The position numbers and the translations under genes were made by a program. Source: Chrysomallon squamiferum (lineage: Eukaryota > Mollusca > Gastropoda > Neomphalida > Peltospiridae). Taken from it: a DNA stretch of 64,000 nucleotides. Within the stretch, counting starts at the first letter, position 1. The number at the start of each line of letters is the position of its first letter. Of this stretch, positions 1 through 9,650 are shown piece after piece. Location: contig CM022678.1 in assembly GCA_012295275.1 (NCBI GenBank), positions 11,943,329-12,007,328 of the forward strand. The letters are read 5' to 3'. The notes below the pieces were generated by a model. The model saw only the letters and a program-made list of their open reading frames with translations, did no database searches and was not told where the DNA came from.

Positions 1-393
1 GAAGCCATTTTTCGCAAATTTGGAATCACTGAAATCAGTGAACAGGTGTCACATAATAAAACAAACAACTAGCGAAAATGCAGTGGTTAAGGCAATTTCC
101 AAAACAAAGACACAGTGTTCAGCAGATCCTATAACAGCTACAGAAGATGCCATCAGTCCTTATGATAAGACAAAAAAGTCAGATAAGCCTGAGGTAGAAC
201 CTAAAATATACGAAGCCATGGAAAAGAGAGGAGGAAACAAGGCTAATGGTGATTTGAAGTTGCCAGCATCTGACTTAAATGATGGAAAGAGAAAGTCAGT
301 GAGGAAACATGACAATAAAAAGGAGATAGTTGGCAAAGATGATGTCTCAAAAGTTCATTCAAAGACAGGGGTCAAAGATAATGGTAAAATAAG
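1..393 (+). pseudogene. Copy A of the lysine-rich three-copy gene family: end of its large exon, cut by the window edge
   Basis: The reading frame from about position 20 matches the end of the large exon of copy B (15220-15340 joined to 17583-17836). It shares the ESLKSVNR stretch and the ISPYD..KK..KP..EPKI.EAMEKRGG region, and ends in KIR at a splice donor (AAG|GTGAAT, exon end 393). Compared with copy B, the proline-rich part and the whole 24-bp repeat (about 2.24 kb) are missing, joined at a TACAGAAG-type sequence. One base is missing near position 18, where B reads caaagtttgg and A reads caaatttgg, so the frame from upstream is broken. The intron is retained, so this is a DNA-level duplicate, not a processed copy. 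The 5' part lies outside the window. Function unknown. Confidence 0.8.
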
Positions 394-531
394 GTGAATG
401 ATTAATTTTGACTTTTTTCTTTATTTTTTTTTGTGTTACTGTTTGTTGAATATATATATATATAATAATGTTATTGTTACTACTATATATATATATATTA
501 TTATTATTACACTTTTTTTTTCTAATCCTAG

Positions 532-556
532 ATATCATATCTCATCAAAAAAGCTA
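532..556 (+). pseudogene. Remnant of the penultimate exon of copy A
   Basis: After the acceptor-like ctaatcctag, the first bases match the start of copy B's exon 3 (atatc...ctcatcaaaa.agct), then similarity stops. About 200 bp that encode the first half of the C-terminal domain in copy B are deleted, so copy A cannot encode that domain. Confidence 0.6.
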
Positions 557-1200
557 TTAACTTAGATGGATACATTTAAAATTCATTCAAAGATAATTTT
601 TTTTTTTTTTTTATTAAAAAATGAAAATTTGTTTGATTATAATTATACTGATGATTTATTACAAAAATGAAAATTTTTTTTATACTGATGAGTATTACGT
701 TTTCATTACGTTTTCATTACTACTACTACTACTTTCTTTTTTCTCTCTCTTTTTCTTTCTTTACTTATATTTTTAAATTTTGCTTTCCTTTTTTTAAATT
801 TTATTGTTGTGTTTCTGTGTTGTAGTAAGAATTATGTTTCAAAAATGTATAGAATAAGTTGAATCCATAGTTAAAGAAATTTGAATGCAGTTAGAAAGGA
901 TATTATGTAATTTTCACCTATTCAACTGAAGAAAGAAGGAAAGAAGGAAATAATACAATGGATTAATGGTTTCGTTTTTTTAAAAATAAATAATATAAAC
1001 AGAACGTTTACAAAGTCTAGCAGTTTTCATGCAACTATACTTTAGTTTTTATTATTTTGATTCTATTTCAGATCATCTCGATTCTTCGTTATGTATTTCT
1101 TCATTTCTTTATTTTTATTATTTTATCTGGTATTATTTGAAATCACTTTTAATCATTCTTTCTTTCCTTCTTGTTTTTTAAAATGATTTTCTCATTGCAG
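557..1200 (+). other. Last intron of copy A
   Basis: AT-rich sequence with T-runs and a short (TAC)n tract. From about 800 onward it aligns with copy B's last intron at 18340-18780, sharing the blocks around gtagtaagaattat and gttgaatccatagttaaag. It ends in the acceptor tcattgcag. No independent gene seen. Confidence 0.6.
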
Positions 1201-1431
1201 GCCTGTCTATTCGACACGATAGGAATGAACGGCGATCAGCCAGTTGCTACGGGAGACGTGTTGATTCGTCTTGTCCATCTACTGCAACAGATGCCACGCC
1301 TTACCACCATTGCCAGTGAACAACACAAAGGCACAAAACTCAAAAATTACAGACAAAATTTTAATGGATGGCATATATACATTGGCATATTTTTTCTTCT
1401 TCTTAATTTTATTTTTCATTGTTATTCTTAA
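1201..1431 (+). pseudogene. Last exon of copy A (C-terminal domain, second half)
   Basis: Begins directly after tcattgcag and encodes ACLFDTIGMNGDQ...GDVLIRL.HLLQQMPRLTTIAS, nearly identical to copy B's last exon at 18782-18973. After KGTKLK the tail differs: 14 bases found in B are absent, so A runs on through a hydrophobic tail to a stop at 1429-1431. With the preceding exon deleted this is very probably a dead copy. The high conservation of this exon suggests a recent duplication or selection on the intact family member. Confidence 0.75.
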
Positions 1432-1879
1432 CAACTGTTAATTATAACGTTATATTTTATGTTCCTCTGAAAACTGTGATATTTCTAAGGAACATTTTAA
1501 ATATACCGTTCCATCTGTGATATTTCTAAGGAACATTTTAAATCTACCGTTCCATCTGTGATATTTCGTTGACATTAATATTGTTAATTATATAACTGTT
1601 TCCAGTTCACTGTCTTTTTAAGTTTTGTATCATTTGTAAATGTGATGCAAAAAAATAACGAAAAAATCCCCACACTCATTAATATTGTTAATTATATAAC
1701 TGTTTCCAGTACATTGTCTTTTTAACGAAAAATGTAAGATTTTTTATTTTTAAATCCCCACAAAAAAACCCACAAAATCCTTACATTTATTGTTAATCTT
1801 TATTTTATTTTCACGCAGTTGTCAGAGTTGTAAATAAACTTTACTTTATTAAAAATAAATTTAAAAAAAAAAAAAAAAA
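1432..1879. other. 3' flank of copy A
   Basis: AT-rich. Contains a direct repeat of ctgtgatatttctaaggaacatt-type sequence (about 1465-1560) and tgttaattatataactgtttccagt twice (about 1590 and 1690). The same 3' flank follows copy B after 18990. No gene seen. Confidence 0.6.
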
Positions 1880-2560
1880 TCTGTTTTGTTTTGTAATTTA
1901 ATTAATGTGAAATTCATGTAAAAAGAAAACATATATTATTTGTAGATTACTGTACCTGGTGATCAGTACTGACTAAATACTTTATATTTTAGTTCATTTA
2001 AATTATCACACCCACTTACATGGTTAATTATACCACTGCTTCTAGTACATTGTCTTTTTAACGAAAAATGTGAATTTTCTATTTAAATCCCCACAAAAAA
2101 AAAATCCTCACATTTATTGTTAATCTTTATTTTATTTTTACAGTTTTCAGTTGTAAATAAAATTTCACTTTTTATCAAAAAAAAAAAGAAAACATTAATG
2201 TGACAGTAATGTAAAAAGAAAAAATATATACATATGATTATTGTGCCTGATGAACAGTGTAGACTAAATATTTCATATTTTAGTTAATGTAAATTATCAC
2301 TAGTATTACAAAGAAAAAAATGTTTCTTTTTTATAAAAACTAAATTTCTTCTTCCTTTTCTATAAAAAAAAAATACAAAAAAAAAATACAAAAACAAAAA
2401 CCGAAAAATGTTTCTCTTTTATTTTGTAATTTAAAAAATGTGACAGTAATGTAAAAAAACAAACAAATATATATTATTTGTTGATTAATGTACCTGCTGA
2501 CCGGTACAGACTAAATACTTTAAATTTTAGTTCATGTAAATTATCACCAATATTAACATC
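1880..2560. repeat. Tandem A-rich repeat in the 3' flank of copy A (three units)
   Basis: A core of about 135 bp recurs at roughly 1880-2000, 2190-2300 and 2400-2560. Each has ttttgtaattta, aatgtgacagtaatgtaaaaa, atatatattatttg, ctgtacctg.tgacc.gta and agactaaatactttatattttagttcatgtaaattatcac in that order, with A-runs between units. Copy B has the same array with more units at 19250-20350. Confidence 0.7.
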
Positions 2561-2767
2561 AAATTTATATTTTTCTTTTATGGTTGCAGTAAAAAACAAA
2601 AAAAACTAAATCACTGTGTTTGTTTGTCTATTTCTTTTGTTTGTTTGTTTTTATACTGCAAAACCTTTCTTTGTGGAGAATGATAAATATATAACTCTTG
2701 AAATAATAATAATAATAACAGTGGTCTGTCCAGCATTTGTAAAAAGAATGGCAGGAATGGGCGTAAC

Positions 2768-2847
2768 TTTGAAGCCAAATCATCATGTGTAATGTGAATC
2801 AATTTGTTTGGTTTTATCTGTCCTGTGAGGATCTTCTGAAATAAACC
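2768..2847 (-). CDS. TFIIS central-domain protein, exon 5 (end of the domain)
   Basis: Read on the minus strand, a good acceptor (ctcgtttcag) is followed by GLFQKILTGQIKPNKLIHIT and then HDDLASK. This is the typical end of a TFIIS central domain (TFS2M) in PHF3, DIDO1 and SPOCD1 proteins. It joins in phase to exon 4, which ends in DPKNK. Downstream of LASK the frame runs into sequence shared with the flank of copy B (20700-20760), so the domain is cut at or near a duplication breakpoint. I see no later exon. Confidence 0.8.
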
Positions 2848-2934
2848 CTGAAACGAGAATTAGTTTTATTAATTATTGTCCTAATACTGTCCTAATACTG
2901 TCAATATCATTATAACTTATCGATGAAGTTGGGT

Positions 2935-3238
2935 ATTGTTATAATGAGCTTTAATTATAATTATTTTATCAACAATTTATTATTTATCCAAAACAATTTT
3001 ATATGTATAACAAAGTTTAAATATAATTTATCACATAAACATTTTATTATGTATAACAAACTTTGATTGTAATTTATTTTATCAACAATTTATTATATAT
3101 AAAGAACCTTAATTATAATTTATCCCATAAAAAAATGTATTATTTATAACAAACTTCAATTATGATTTATCCCATAAAATTTTTATTATTTATAACATAC
3201 TTTAGTTATAATTTATTTTATGTATAATAATTTTATTT
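2935..3238. repeat. AT-rich tandem repeat, about 60-bp unit
   Basis: Repeated units of the form ataatttat.ccataaa..tttattat.tataacaaactt follow each other about five times. It lies in the intron between exons 4 and 5 of the minus-strand TFIIS-domain gene. Composition is almost pure A/T. Confidence 0.6.
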
Positions 3239-3240
3239 AC

Positions 3241-3402
3241 CTTATTCTTGGGGTCTCGGATGTTGAAGACTAGTGTATACGATATTTATTTGTATTCTTG
3301 TGTCCCATGTCCTCAAAATAATTGAACAAAACCTCCTCAATCTTCAGGGCCAAAGCCGTAATCTCATTTGTTGAGTACATCATATCATCAGCATCTTTTG
3401 TT
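3241..3402 (-). pseudogene. TFIIS central-domain protein, exon 4, with a frameshift
   Basis: Bounded on the minus strand by the acceptor ttacag and the donor AAG|GTAAAT. It encodes TKDADDMMYSTNEI, then ALALKIEEVLFNYFEDMG and NKYR, then, after a 2-base shift near 3273-3280, VFNIRDPKNK. In the family, KYR is normally followed directly by a residue plus LVFN.KDPKN, so the shift sits inside a conserved block. Without it the exon joins exons 3 and 5 in phase. Either the gene is inactive or the assembly has an error at this point. Confidence 0.75.
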
Positions 3403-3734
3403 CTGTAATTTTGATATCTGAATTGTGGTATTGGAAATTTGATACTCATAAAAAAAAGTAAATCTAAATAGCTAGAAAATAAATTTATTTTTAAATGTTA
3501 ATACTCATCATGGATTTAAAAAAGAGAAGAAATAAATTTAAAAAAAATAAAGTTTAAAAACAAAACAATAATACTTAGCAGAAGAACCACATTTAACCCG
3601 TGATACTAAAATTATTTCTTTCATTGTTAGAATTATTAAATAATTAACATCAAGTTAACACATCCATGAAATGTTTTATGGTAAGCTATTTATTATCTTT
3701 AGTTACAAAGACTGTAAAGATGTAAAAGACATAC

Positions 3735-3801
3735 CGATTGGCTAAAGCGTCTCTAAGAGGTTTTTTAACATTCAGTCTGATTCGATCAGGGCCTTCTGCT
3801 C
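3735..3801 (-). CDS. TFIIS central-domain protein, exon 3 (start of the domain)
   Basis: On the minus strand the exon encodes AEGPDRIRLNVKK followed by PLRDALANR and ends at a clear donor (AATCG|GTATGT). The R.NV.K.L.DAL..R pattern is the first helix of the TFIIS central domain, which in yeast TFIIS and Bye1 contacts RNA polymerase II. The length of 67 nt fits phase 1 in and phase 2 out, matching the neighbouring exons. The acceptor (aaaaataaag) has a poor pyrimidine tract, so the upstream boundary is less certain than the donor. Confidence 0.75.
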
Positions 3802-3809
3802 CTTTATTT

Positions 3810-5053
3810 TTCATAAAGATTGTTTTGTTTGCATGGAATCAGTCTGTGACAAATAAATAAACAGATAAATAAAGAAAGAAAGAAAAGAAGAAAGAAAGAA
3901 ACAGGATGACTAGATAAATAAAGATTATGTAGTCCTATTTTCAAATCTTCTATATAGAGAATGAACTTTTTTGTTCTTATTTTCTTCACAGCTTAATACA
4001 AGACGAGTATCTTTTCACAGTATCAGTATAGAAAAGGAAAATATTTATACAAGCTTTGCACCTATACATTTTTCTTCATAGTTTATAAGCACAGACATAA
4101 CTTTTGTACATGTAAGACTAAAAATTCCATACCTTTAGGGCTAGAAAACGTATTAACTCTTTGGCTTTAATACAATATAACTTTACCTCTACCTTTAGTA
4201 AAAATACGCCCTAGCTTCCATAGCTATATAAAGATTTATATATCTTGCATACAGGCAAATGTCTTACCATCACAGCTTTAGAGCAGTCAAATGTAATTTT
4301 ATATAATAATACTGATCTTGGATTTAAAAAATATAATAAAAAAGAAATAAAGAAATGAAAAATGAAAAGATACAAAACACAACAGTAATACTTACCATAG
4401 CTTTAGTACAGACAAATATATTAGTGCAAATATATTACTACCATAGCTTTATTACAAACAAATGTATTACCCATTATAGCTTTAGTACAGACAAATGTCT
4501 TACTGTCATAGTTTTAGTACAGACAAATATAGTTCAGGATACTATAAAAATTATCTCACTGTAGAAAGGTAACAAGTGACTGCTAAAAAAATAATAATAG
4601 AAAGAAAGAGAAGAAAAAGTGATAATGAATGTACCAAGATGACACTGCAACATAATAGGATACTAAACAATCATCTGATCTATGTGAAATAGTGAAAAAT
4701 CATCAACTTTTGCAACTGACAACATTTGTTTTCCTCCTTCCAGTAAAAATTGGTGTTCTATAGCAAAACTTAATAAAACACAGACATAAATTCAACTTGC
4801 AGATATAAAATAGTCTAAAAGAAAACTTCAACCATATTCAGTAAAAATTAAACTGAAATACAACTGTCACTTGGCACCTCATTCAAACTCTATTTTAAGA
4901 TTTCATCAGACTAGCTTTGCCTTTCTTCACAAAAATCTTGGGTTTTAGACAGTTTAAGAAAATGCAGAAGTCGCGATTCTTGAGCCGCAGTTCAAGGATT
5001 TCTGATGTATATATTCTATGATTATTTTAAACTGATAATTAAAAAGTCTGAAC
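3810..5053. other. Intron of the minus-strand TFIIS-domain gene
   Basis: No further exon recognised. Holds a short minisatellite (separate entry), an aaag-rich stretch near 3870-3900 and AT-rich unique sequence. Confidence 0.5.
4255..4545. repeat. Minisatellite, unit about 35-45 bp, five imperfect copies
   Basis: The core tagctttagtacagacaaat recurs with small changes near 4270, 4395, 4442, 4480 and 4515, each followed by gt(a/c)ttac-like sequence. A small open frame across it is a by-product of the repeat. Confidence 0.65.
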
Positions 5054-5509
5054 CTAACTCTCCTGGGAGAATGCTGTCTAGATTCCAGTGTTCTACGTGA
5101 CTGTTAGGGTGTATCACTGTGGCCACATTACTGGTTATTATAACTGGCTTGTTCACAATCTGCTTCAAAGTCGAATTACCCAACTGAATGTTTTCTGATG
5201 TAAGTAATTCTCCAGGAACAGTAGATTCCAAAACAGCTGGATTTTAATCTTGTGTAGCAGCTCTATTTTGTGCTGCTAAAACTGAATCCAATGCTGATGA
5301 TGTGACTGCAGCACTTGATTTTGGTACTGATGTTGCCATCTTCAATTGTAAATTTGATGAAACTGTTTCCAAACAAGTTTCCGTAGTCTCAGATATACTG
5401 TCCTGATCAAGTGAAGTTATAGTTTCAGGACTTAATACACTTGCTATCTGCGTACCTGTTGTTTCTGCCTTCTGCAGTGATTCCGATATTTCACACACAT
5501 AAAAAAAAA
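5054..5509 (-). pseudogene. TFIIS central-domain protein, exon 2 (N-terminal region), with one in-frame stop
   Basis: The minus-strand frame runs from an acceptor (attcccag, then a T-run) through SESLQKAETTGTQIASVL and SLDQDS...VLAAQNRAATQD, a TAA stop at 5244-5246, then in the same frame NPAVLESTVPGEL to NSHVEHWNLDSILPGEL. It ends at a plausible donor (TTAG|GTTCAG). Phase 1 at both ends fits exon 1 and exon 3. The protein is Ser/Thr-rich and low in complexity, as is usual outside the folded domains of PHF3/DIDO-type proteins. The single stop inside an otherwise open frame of about 150 codons suggests recent inactivation, a sequencing error or a different splice form. Confidence 0.6.
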
Positions 5510-5920
5510 CTGGGAATTTGTTTTTAAAATAAAATAAAATAAAGCATGACAGTTTTTGTTTATACAACCAAACTACGTTACTAATAATAAATACGCTAAA
5601 ATAAACACACAAGTAAAAAAAATACATTGTGTCTACATCATTTCTAAGCACAACAGAATAACTGAATATAGATAAGCAGCAAACAAAGTTGTGCCAAATC
5701 GCAACAGCATAATGCAATCTAACGTATATTCATAATTGTAAAGAACAAATCTAAGTTCTAACTTAGTTAATTTACTAAACCTCTTTTATATTTTACTTTG
5801 TCTGCTGACCTTAACCATCACACTTCGTACAGAACAGCTAATTATAATATGCAAATCGATGACTGCAGCTAGAACATGTTAAAAGGCGGAATTATTTCAT
5901 TTCTTTCGTTAAACTCTCAC

Positions 5921-5948
5921 CGACATTTTCGTAAAATAAAGCCGCCAT
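5921..5948 (-). CDS. TFIIS central-domain protein, exon 1 (start codon)
   Basis: On the minus strand, ATGGCGGCTTTATTTTACG gives MAALFYENV and ends at a strong donor (GTCG|GTGAGA), phase 1, matching exon 2. The start codon lies in an ATGGCGGC context, the usual YY1-type site at starts of animal housekeeping genes. The same exon occurs in unit 2 at 9651-9678 with one changed residue (FYE to FCE). Confidence 0.65.
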
Positions 5949-6720
5949 TAGAAGTGCGTGGCTGCTTCCTAAACATCAATATTTCTTATGAATTATAAAT
6001 AGCCGTTACTTGATTGTAGAAATATTTATTTTAAATGTATTTTATAGCTGAAATAGAACAGCATACCATAATATAAATTATAACACATGAACAAATGCAA
6101 AAACATATTAAAATATATTACAATGACGACTGTTTCATTAGTTTTCTCTTTCATTTCATTCTCGATAGTCATTTTTTTCTCAAACATCTGAGTGATTAAT
6201 TTTCGATAGCATCTGATTTTAGTAGGTTTAATAACAATATTTTCGTTTAGGTTGCTAAGTATATATATATATATAAATGATAGCGATATACAGTGAATAC
6301 GTATAAAGGAAAATGCGCATTGTTATGTCGTCAAAGTTACAATAGTTGGATAGAGAGTAGTATCGTCAATGCGGTATAATTGTTTACTTTTATTTGGTAC
6401 CTAAATAATTTTCAACGAAAAATTAAAGAAGAAATGAATGTTTTAATTAAACAAAAACAAAAAAACAATTGAATATTTTTATGCATTTAAACAACATTTC
6501 CTTGATTATCTCCAATTTAAATTTGGTACTTTTTTCTTTTGGGACGGGATATTTAAGTACGTTAACGTCATTCCATACATGACGTCATTGTTTTGTAATA
6601 AAACAGAAGTCGCATAACGTTTTGTTATCGTGTTTTCAAAATTTTCGAAGGTAAAAACTGTTTGAAGTAATGTTAAGTAAGTGGGTATCAAACTCCTGTC
6701 AAATGACGTTGAATAATATT
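5949..6720 (-). promoter_or_regulatory. Probable promoter and 5' flank of the TFIIS-domain gene, unit 1
   Basis: Lies immediately upstream of the ATGGCGGC start. Contains a ctggctgctt/gcgtggctgc stretch, and farther out two TGACGTCA-like sites near 6578-6590 (acatgacgtcattg) and a caaatgacgttg near 6700. The block is conserved with 9679-10420, including the CRE-like site. Promoter activity is inferred from position and motifs only. Confidence 0.4.
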
Positions 6721-6797
6721 TATTTATTTTTCCAAATGTAACGTTTATAACTTGTGAACTCGCTTTTTACAGAATATCCAATAGTTATGCCGTTAGG

Positions 6798-7255
6798 TCA
6801 CATGGTAGTTCCTTGATGAAACTGATTGTTTTTAAATTTCGAATACTTATATTTACACCAACAGTTTGCCAGCATTAGCATCCCTGTAGTATTAGCGATA
6901 CCACACTCACACACACGTTCACGAAAACATCCAATATTTCCATATACAGATGGTGTATATGAACCAGCAACATTGTATATGCATCTGCGTATGCAAATGT
7001 GTAATGTTTTTCTGAACGTATGTATGTTTTCCTGAATATATGTGTCTGCGTGCATGTGCATGTTAACGGCTGTGCGTGCATGTGTGTGTTTCTGCAACTG
7101 TTCATATACACACACATACAGACACACACACACATATATATTTGCATCTGCATATTCATACATACGACAACTGTGCGTGCATGGACTCGTGCAAATATAT
7201 ATTTCCATGACTGCATGCATACAGAGTTGTGGTATATATTAGCCTGCACCCTTGC
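6798..7255. repeat. CA/TG-rich minisatellite block, unit 1
   Basis: Imperfect CA, CATA and TGCATG repeats with palindromic character. Several overlapping open frames on both strands come from the lack of stops in the repeat. A near copy is at 10460-10900. Not coding as far as I can see. Confidence 0.6.
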
Positions 7256-7267
7256 ATATGGATCTGT

Positions 7268-7770
7268 ATAGGCACCTCGACATACGAGTGCCCAACTTAC
7301 GAGTTTTACGAGTTATGAGCAGTCGCCCGGTCGATTTTTTGCTTTGCGTTGCGAGCGAAAATCCAAGTTACGAGCAAAATCCGGCCAGCATCCCGCGTCT
7401 CACTCGTTTACTTCACGTGGTTACCTCGCCGCGAAGCTTCTCTGTTGTGTTGTGTTCGCGTTTTGTGCACTATTTGCCAAATTTCTTTTTTCTGACCATC
7501 GACCCTAAGAAAGTGAGTACAAAGGACAGTGCTGAGAAGAAGAAGCGAATGATGTCCATTGAATTAAAACTTGAATTCATGGAAATACATGAATGAGGTG
7601 TACATGTAGTCGACTTGGCGAGGCAGTACGAGCATAGTACTTCTGCGATATGTACCATATTGAAGCTGAAGGATTCGGAAAAGGCTGTAACTCCAGCCAT
7701 AGGCGTGAAAATAATTTGTCTGATCTTCAAGATGAACACACTTTACAAAAACAAATTTATTTCCTTAGAA
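7268..7770 (+). mobile_element. Tigger/pogo-like DNA transposon remnant, unit 1
   Basis: Starts with the characteristic direct words cctcgacatacgagtgccc...cttacgag...tacgagttatgagc of Tigger-type ends, then a 5' leader and a truncated transposase start: DPKKVSTKD.AEKKKRMMSI, ELKLEFMEIHE, a TGA stop at 7594-7596, then GVHVVDLARQYEHSTSAICT. The SIELKLE.IE...G..VVDLARQY..STS.I pattern is the N-terminal CENP-B/pogo helix-turn-helix. The DDE catalytic domain is absent. Where this copy has TGA the paralogous copy at 11084 has CGA (Arg), so the stop arose after or apart from that copy. Confidence 0.75.
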
Positions 7771-7869
7771 TAGCTTTTATTTATTTTTTTTTTTTTTGCA
7801 ATATTTGTGATTTATAAATGCATTTTTCTTATTTAAAAAGACGATATTTAAATATATATATATTATATT

Positions 7870-7920
7870 ATATTTATAATAGTACCTTGACTTACCAGAG
7901 CCCCATCTTACGAGTTATAT
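7870..7920 (+). mobile_element. Second Tigger-end-like sequence
   Basis: The words gtaccttgacttaccagagccccatcttacgag resemble the first 35 bp of the element at 7268 in the same, not inverted, orientation. This suggests a solo end or a second nested deletion copy. Repeated at 11472-11510 in unit 2. Confidence 0.45.
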
Positions 7921-7926
7921 ATATAG

Positions 7927-7927
<1 letters not shown>

Positions 7928-7960
<33 letters not shown>
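7928..7960. repeat. (GT)n microsatellite
   Basis: About 16 GT units immediately before the conserved 46-codon frame. Equivalent tracts at 11520 (short) and 34580-34640 (long) precede the other copies. Confidence 0.9.
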
Positions 7961-7963
<3 letters not shown>

Positions 7964-8102
7964 CAGTCCGATTCGAATACGCGATAAATCCATTTTCTTT
8001 GTTTTGAGAGAAATGACTATTTCTGCTCTGGAGTTGATAACATTTTATGTAACGAAGGTCTATAGTCTACTGAATAGAACAGCGGCTGACGAAGAATTTT
8101 GA
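7961..8102 (+). pseudogene. Conserved 46-codon frame, copy 1 (unknown, probably repeat-borne)
   Basis: After the (GT)n tract a frame reads NSPIRIRDKSIFFVLRE then MTISALELITFYV, KVYSLLNRTAADEEF and a TGA stop. The same frame is open in copies 2 (11530) and 3 (34642) despite scattered substitutions, with the last 15 residues identical in all three. It has no start of its own and I do not recognise the family. It could be the tail of a transposase or an exon captured in a repeat. Followed by a conserved non-coding block with gttgaacgcctgtcaa and ggtggcgtattttt. Confidence 0.35.
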
Positions 8103-8219
8103 GGAAAATGATTATAGCGCGTTGAACGCCTGTCAAATGCTGAACTTTTGGTGGCGTATTTTTTATAAATTTTGATTTTGGCGTTTATCGCCATTTGGAA
8201 TTAAATTCTTCATAAATGT

Positions 8220-8730
8220 ATACATTCACACACACACACACACACACAGACAGACACACACACACACACAGACATATACATACATACATACATACATATA
8301 CATAACTCTTTGTGTGTGTGTGTGTGTGTGTTTGTGTATGTTTGTGTGTGCGACTACACCAAAAACACTAAGCACCACCACCAATAACATTTTACACACA
8401 AGCGATGATGGAAGCTCATACACACATAAACACCCACATTTATATAGTTATATATGCGCCTGCATACTCTCAGGCACACTACATTCATTCATTCATACAC
8501 AAACACAACCAAGTATGCATATACAAATACATATACATACCAATGTGAAACGTGTACGTTTTCATGTACGCATACTTACATCTCTTTATATATATATATA
8601 TACGTCTCACACACAAACACACACACGCACACACACACATGCACACATATTCACATACACTATTATTCCATTAACTTGAAAGTAATTAAATCATTATTTA
8701 ATTATGTTAAGCAATTAATTTAATAATCTA
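8220..8730. repeat. CA-rich block, copy 1 of four
   Basis: Imperfect (CA)n, (CATA)n and (GT)n with fixed landmarks: caccaccaataacattt, acacataa.cac.cac, tatatgcgcctgcata, aatgtgaaacgtgtacgttt and cattatttaattatgttaag at the right end. The same landmarks recur at 11780-12260, 12300-12790 and 34890-35365. Confidence 0.75.
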
Positions 8731-8832
8731 GGCGTATTTATTTTTAAATTTTTATTTTGGCGTTTATCGCGTTCTGGAATTCAAGTCTTCATATAGGTAT
8801 ACATTCACACACACATATACATACATACATAA

Positions 8833-8931
8833 ACTGTTCTGGTCAAGTGAAGTTTTAGTCTCAGGACTTAATACACTTGCTATCTGCGTAGCTGTTATTT
8901 CTGCCTTCTGCAGTGATTCCGACATTTCACA
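8833..8931 (-). pseudogene. Partial second copy of TFIIS-domain gene exon 2 (unit 2)
   Basis: Reads SESLQKAEITATQIASVL followed by SPETKTSLDQNS on the minus strand, then stops matching at the duplication junction at 8833. The acceptor is changed (ccctg in place of cccag) and the T-run is shorter. It has lost the rest of the gene, so it can only be a fragment. Confidence 0.75.
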
Positions 8932-9650
8932 CACATAAAAAACAGGGGAAATTTGTTTTAAATAAAATAAAAATAAACCATGACAGTTTTTGTTCAACAA
9001 AAGCACGTTACTAATAATAAATAATGTAAAATAAACACACAATTAATACAAAGTGATCACTGAAGAAATACACACTAAATTATAAAAGCCCCAACAACTT
9101 AGTTTCATTATTTGGTTCAGCATTCAAGTGACTAAGTTTTAAATATAAATAATTGACACAGAAGAGCATATCTGAAATATGCTAGTTCCTGATTCAGTTC
9201 AAGTGAAATATTCTAATTCTAGAAATGGGAATATTTATCGGTAATTATTTACAAACGACAACACGTAGAAAAAGGTAACAAATTATCTAAAGACCGAACC
9301 CTGGAACGAAATAAAACGAAAACGCAAATAAATCTCACACCATTGTTATACTTGGCATATTGTGTCTACATCATTTCTAATTTGAATATATACATATAAG
9401 CAGCAAACAAAGTTGTGCCAAATCGGAACTGTATTATGCAATCTAACGTACATTGTAACATTCGTCATTGTATATGACAAATCAAGTTCAACTTACTTAA
9501 TTTCCTAAACCTGCTTCATATTTTACTTTGTCTGCTTACTTTAACCATCACACTTCGTACAGAACAGCTAATTATAATGTGGAAATCGAGTACTGCAGCT
9601 AGAACATGTTAAAAGTCGAAATTATTTCATTTCTTTCGTTAAACTCTCAC

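Larger units (their letters stand above)
5400..8832. repeat. Tandem duplication, unit 1 (about 3.43 kb)
   Basis: This block and 8835-12290 align end to end. Both start inside exon 2 of the TFIIS-domain gene (gatcaagtgaagtt / ggtcaagtgaagtt), carry exon 1 and the promoter, a CA-rich block, a Tigger-like remnant, a 46-codon conserved frame and a second CA-rich block. They end in ggaattaaagtcttcatat followed by (CA)/(CATA) repeats. The offset is about 3434 bp throughout. Unit 1 alone has about 70 bp near 6275-6345 that unit 2 lacks. Confidence 0.85.

Noticed and set aside
5240-5250. Stop codon recoding by A-to-I RNA editing, which is extensive in coleoid cephalopods
   Set aside because: UAA needs both adenosines edited to become a sense codon, and there is no transcript evidence. 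A plain mutation, splice form or sequence error is simpler.
6798-7255. Overlapping frames of 60-140 codons in CA-rich DNA, and similar ones at 8220-8720, 10460-10905, 11765-12730, 34880-35340 and 54330-54800
   Set aside because: Translations are Thr/His/Ile/Tyr or Val/Cys repeats from (CA)n/(GT)n. The frames are not kept between duplicated copies.
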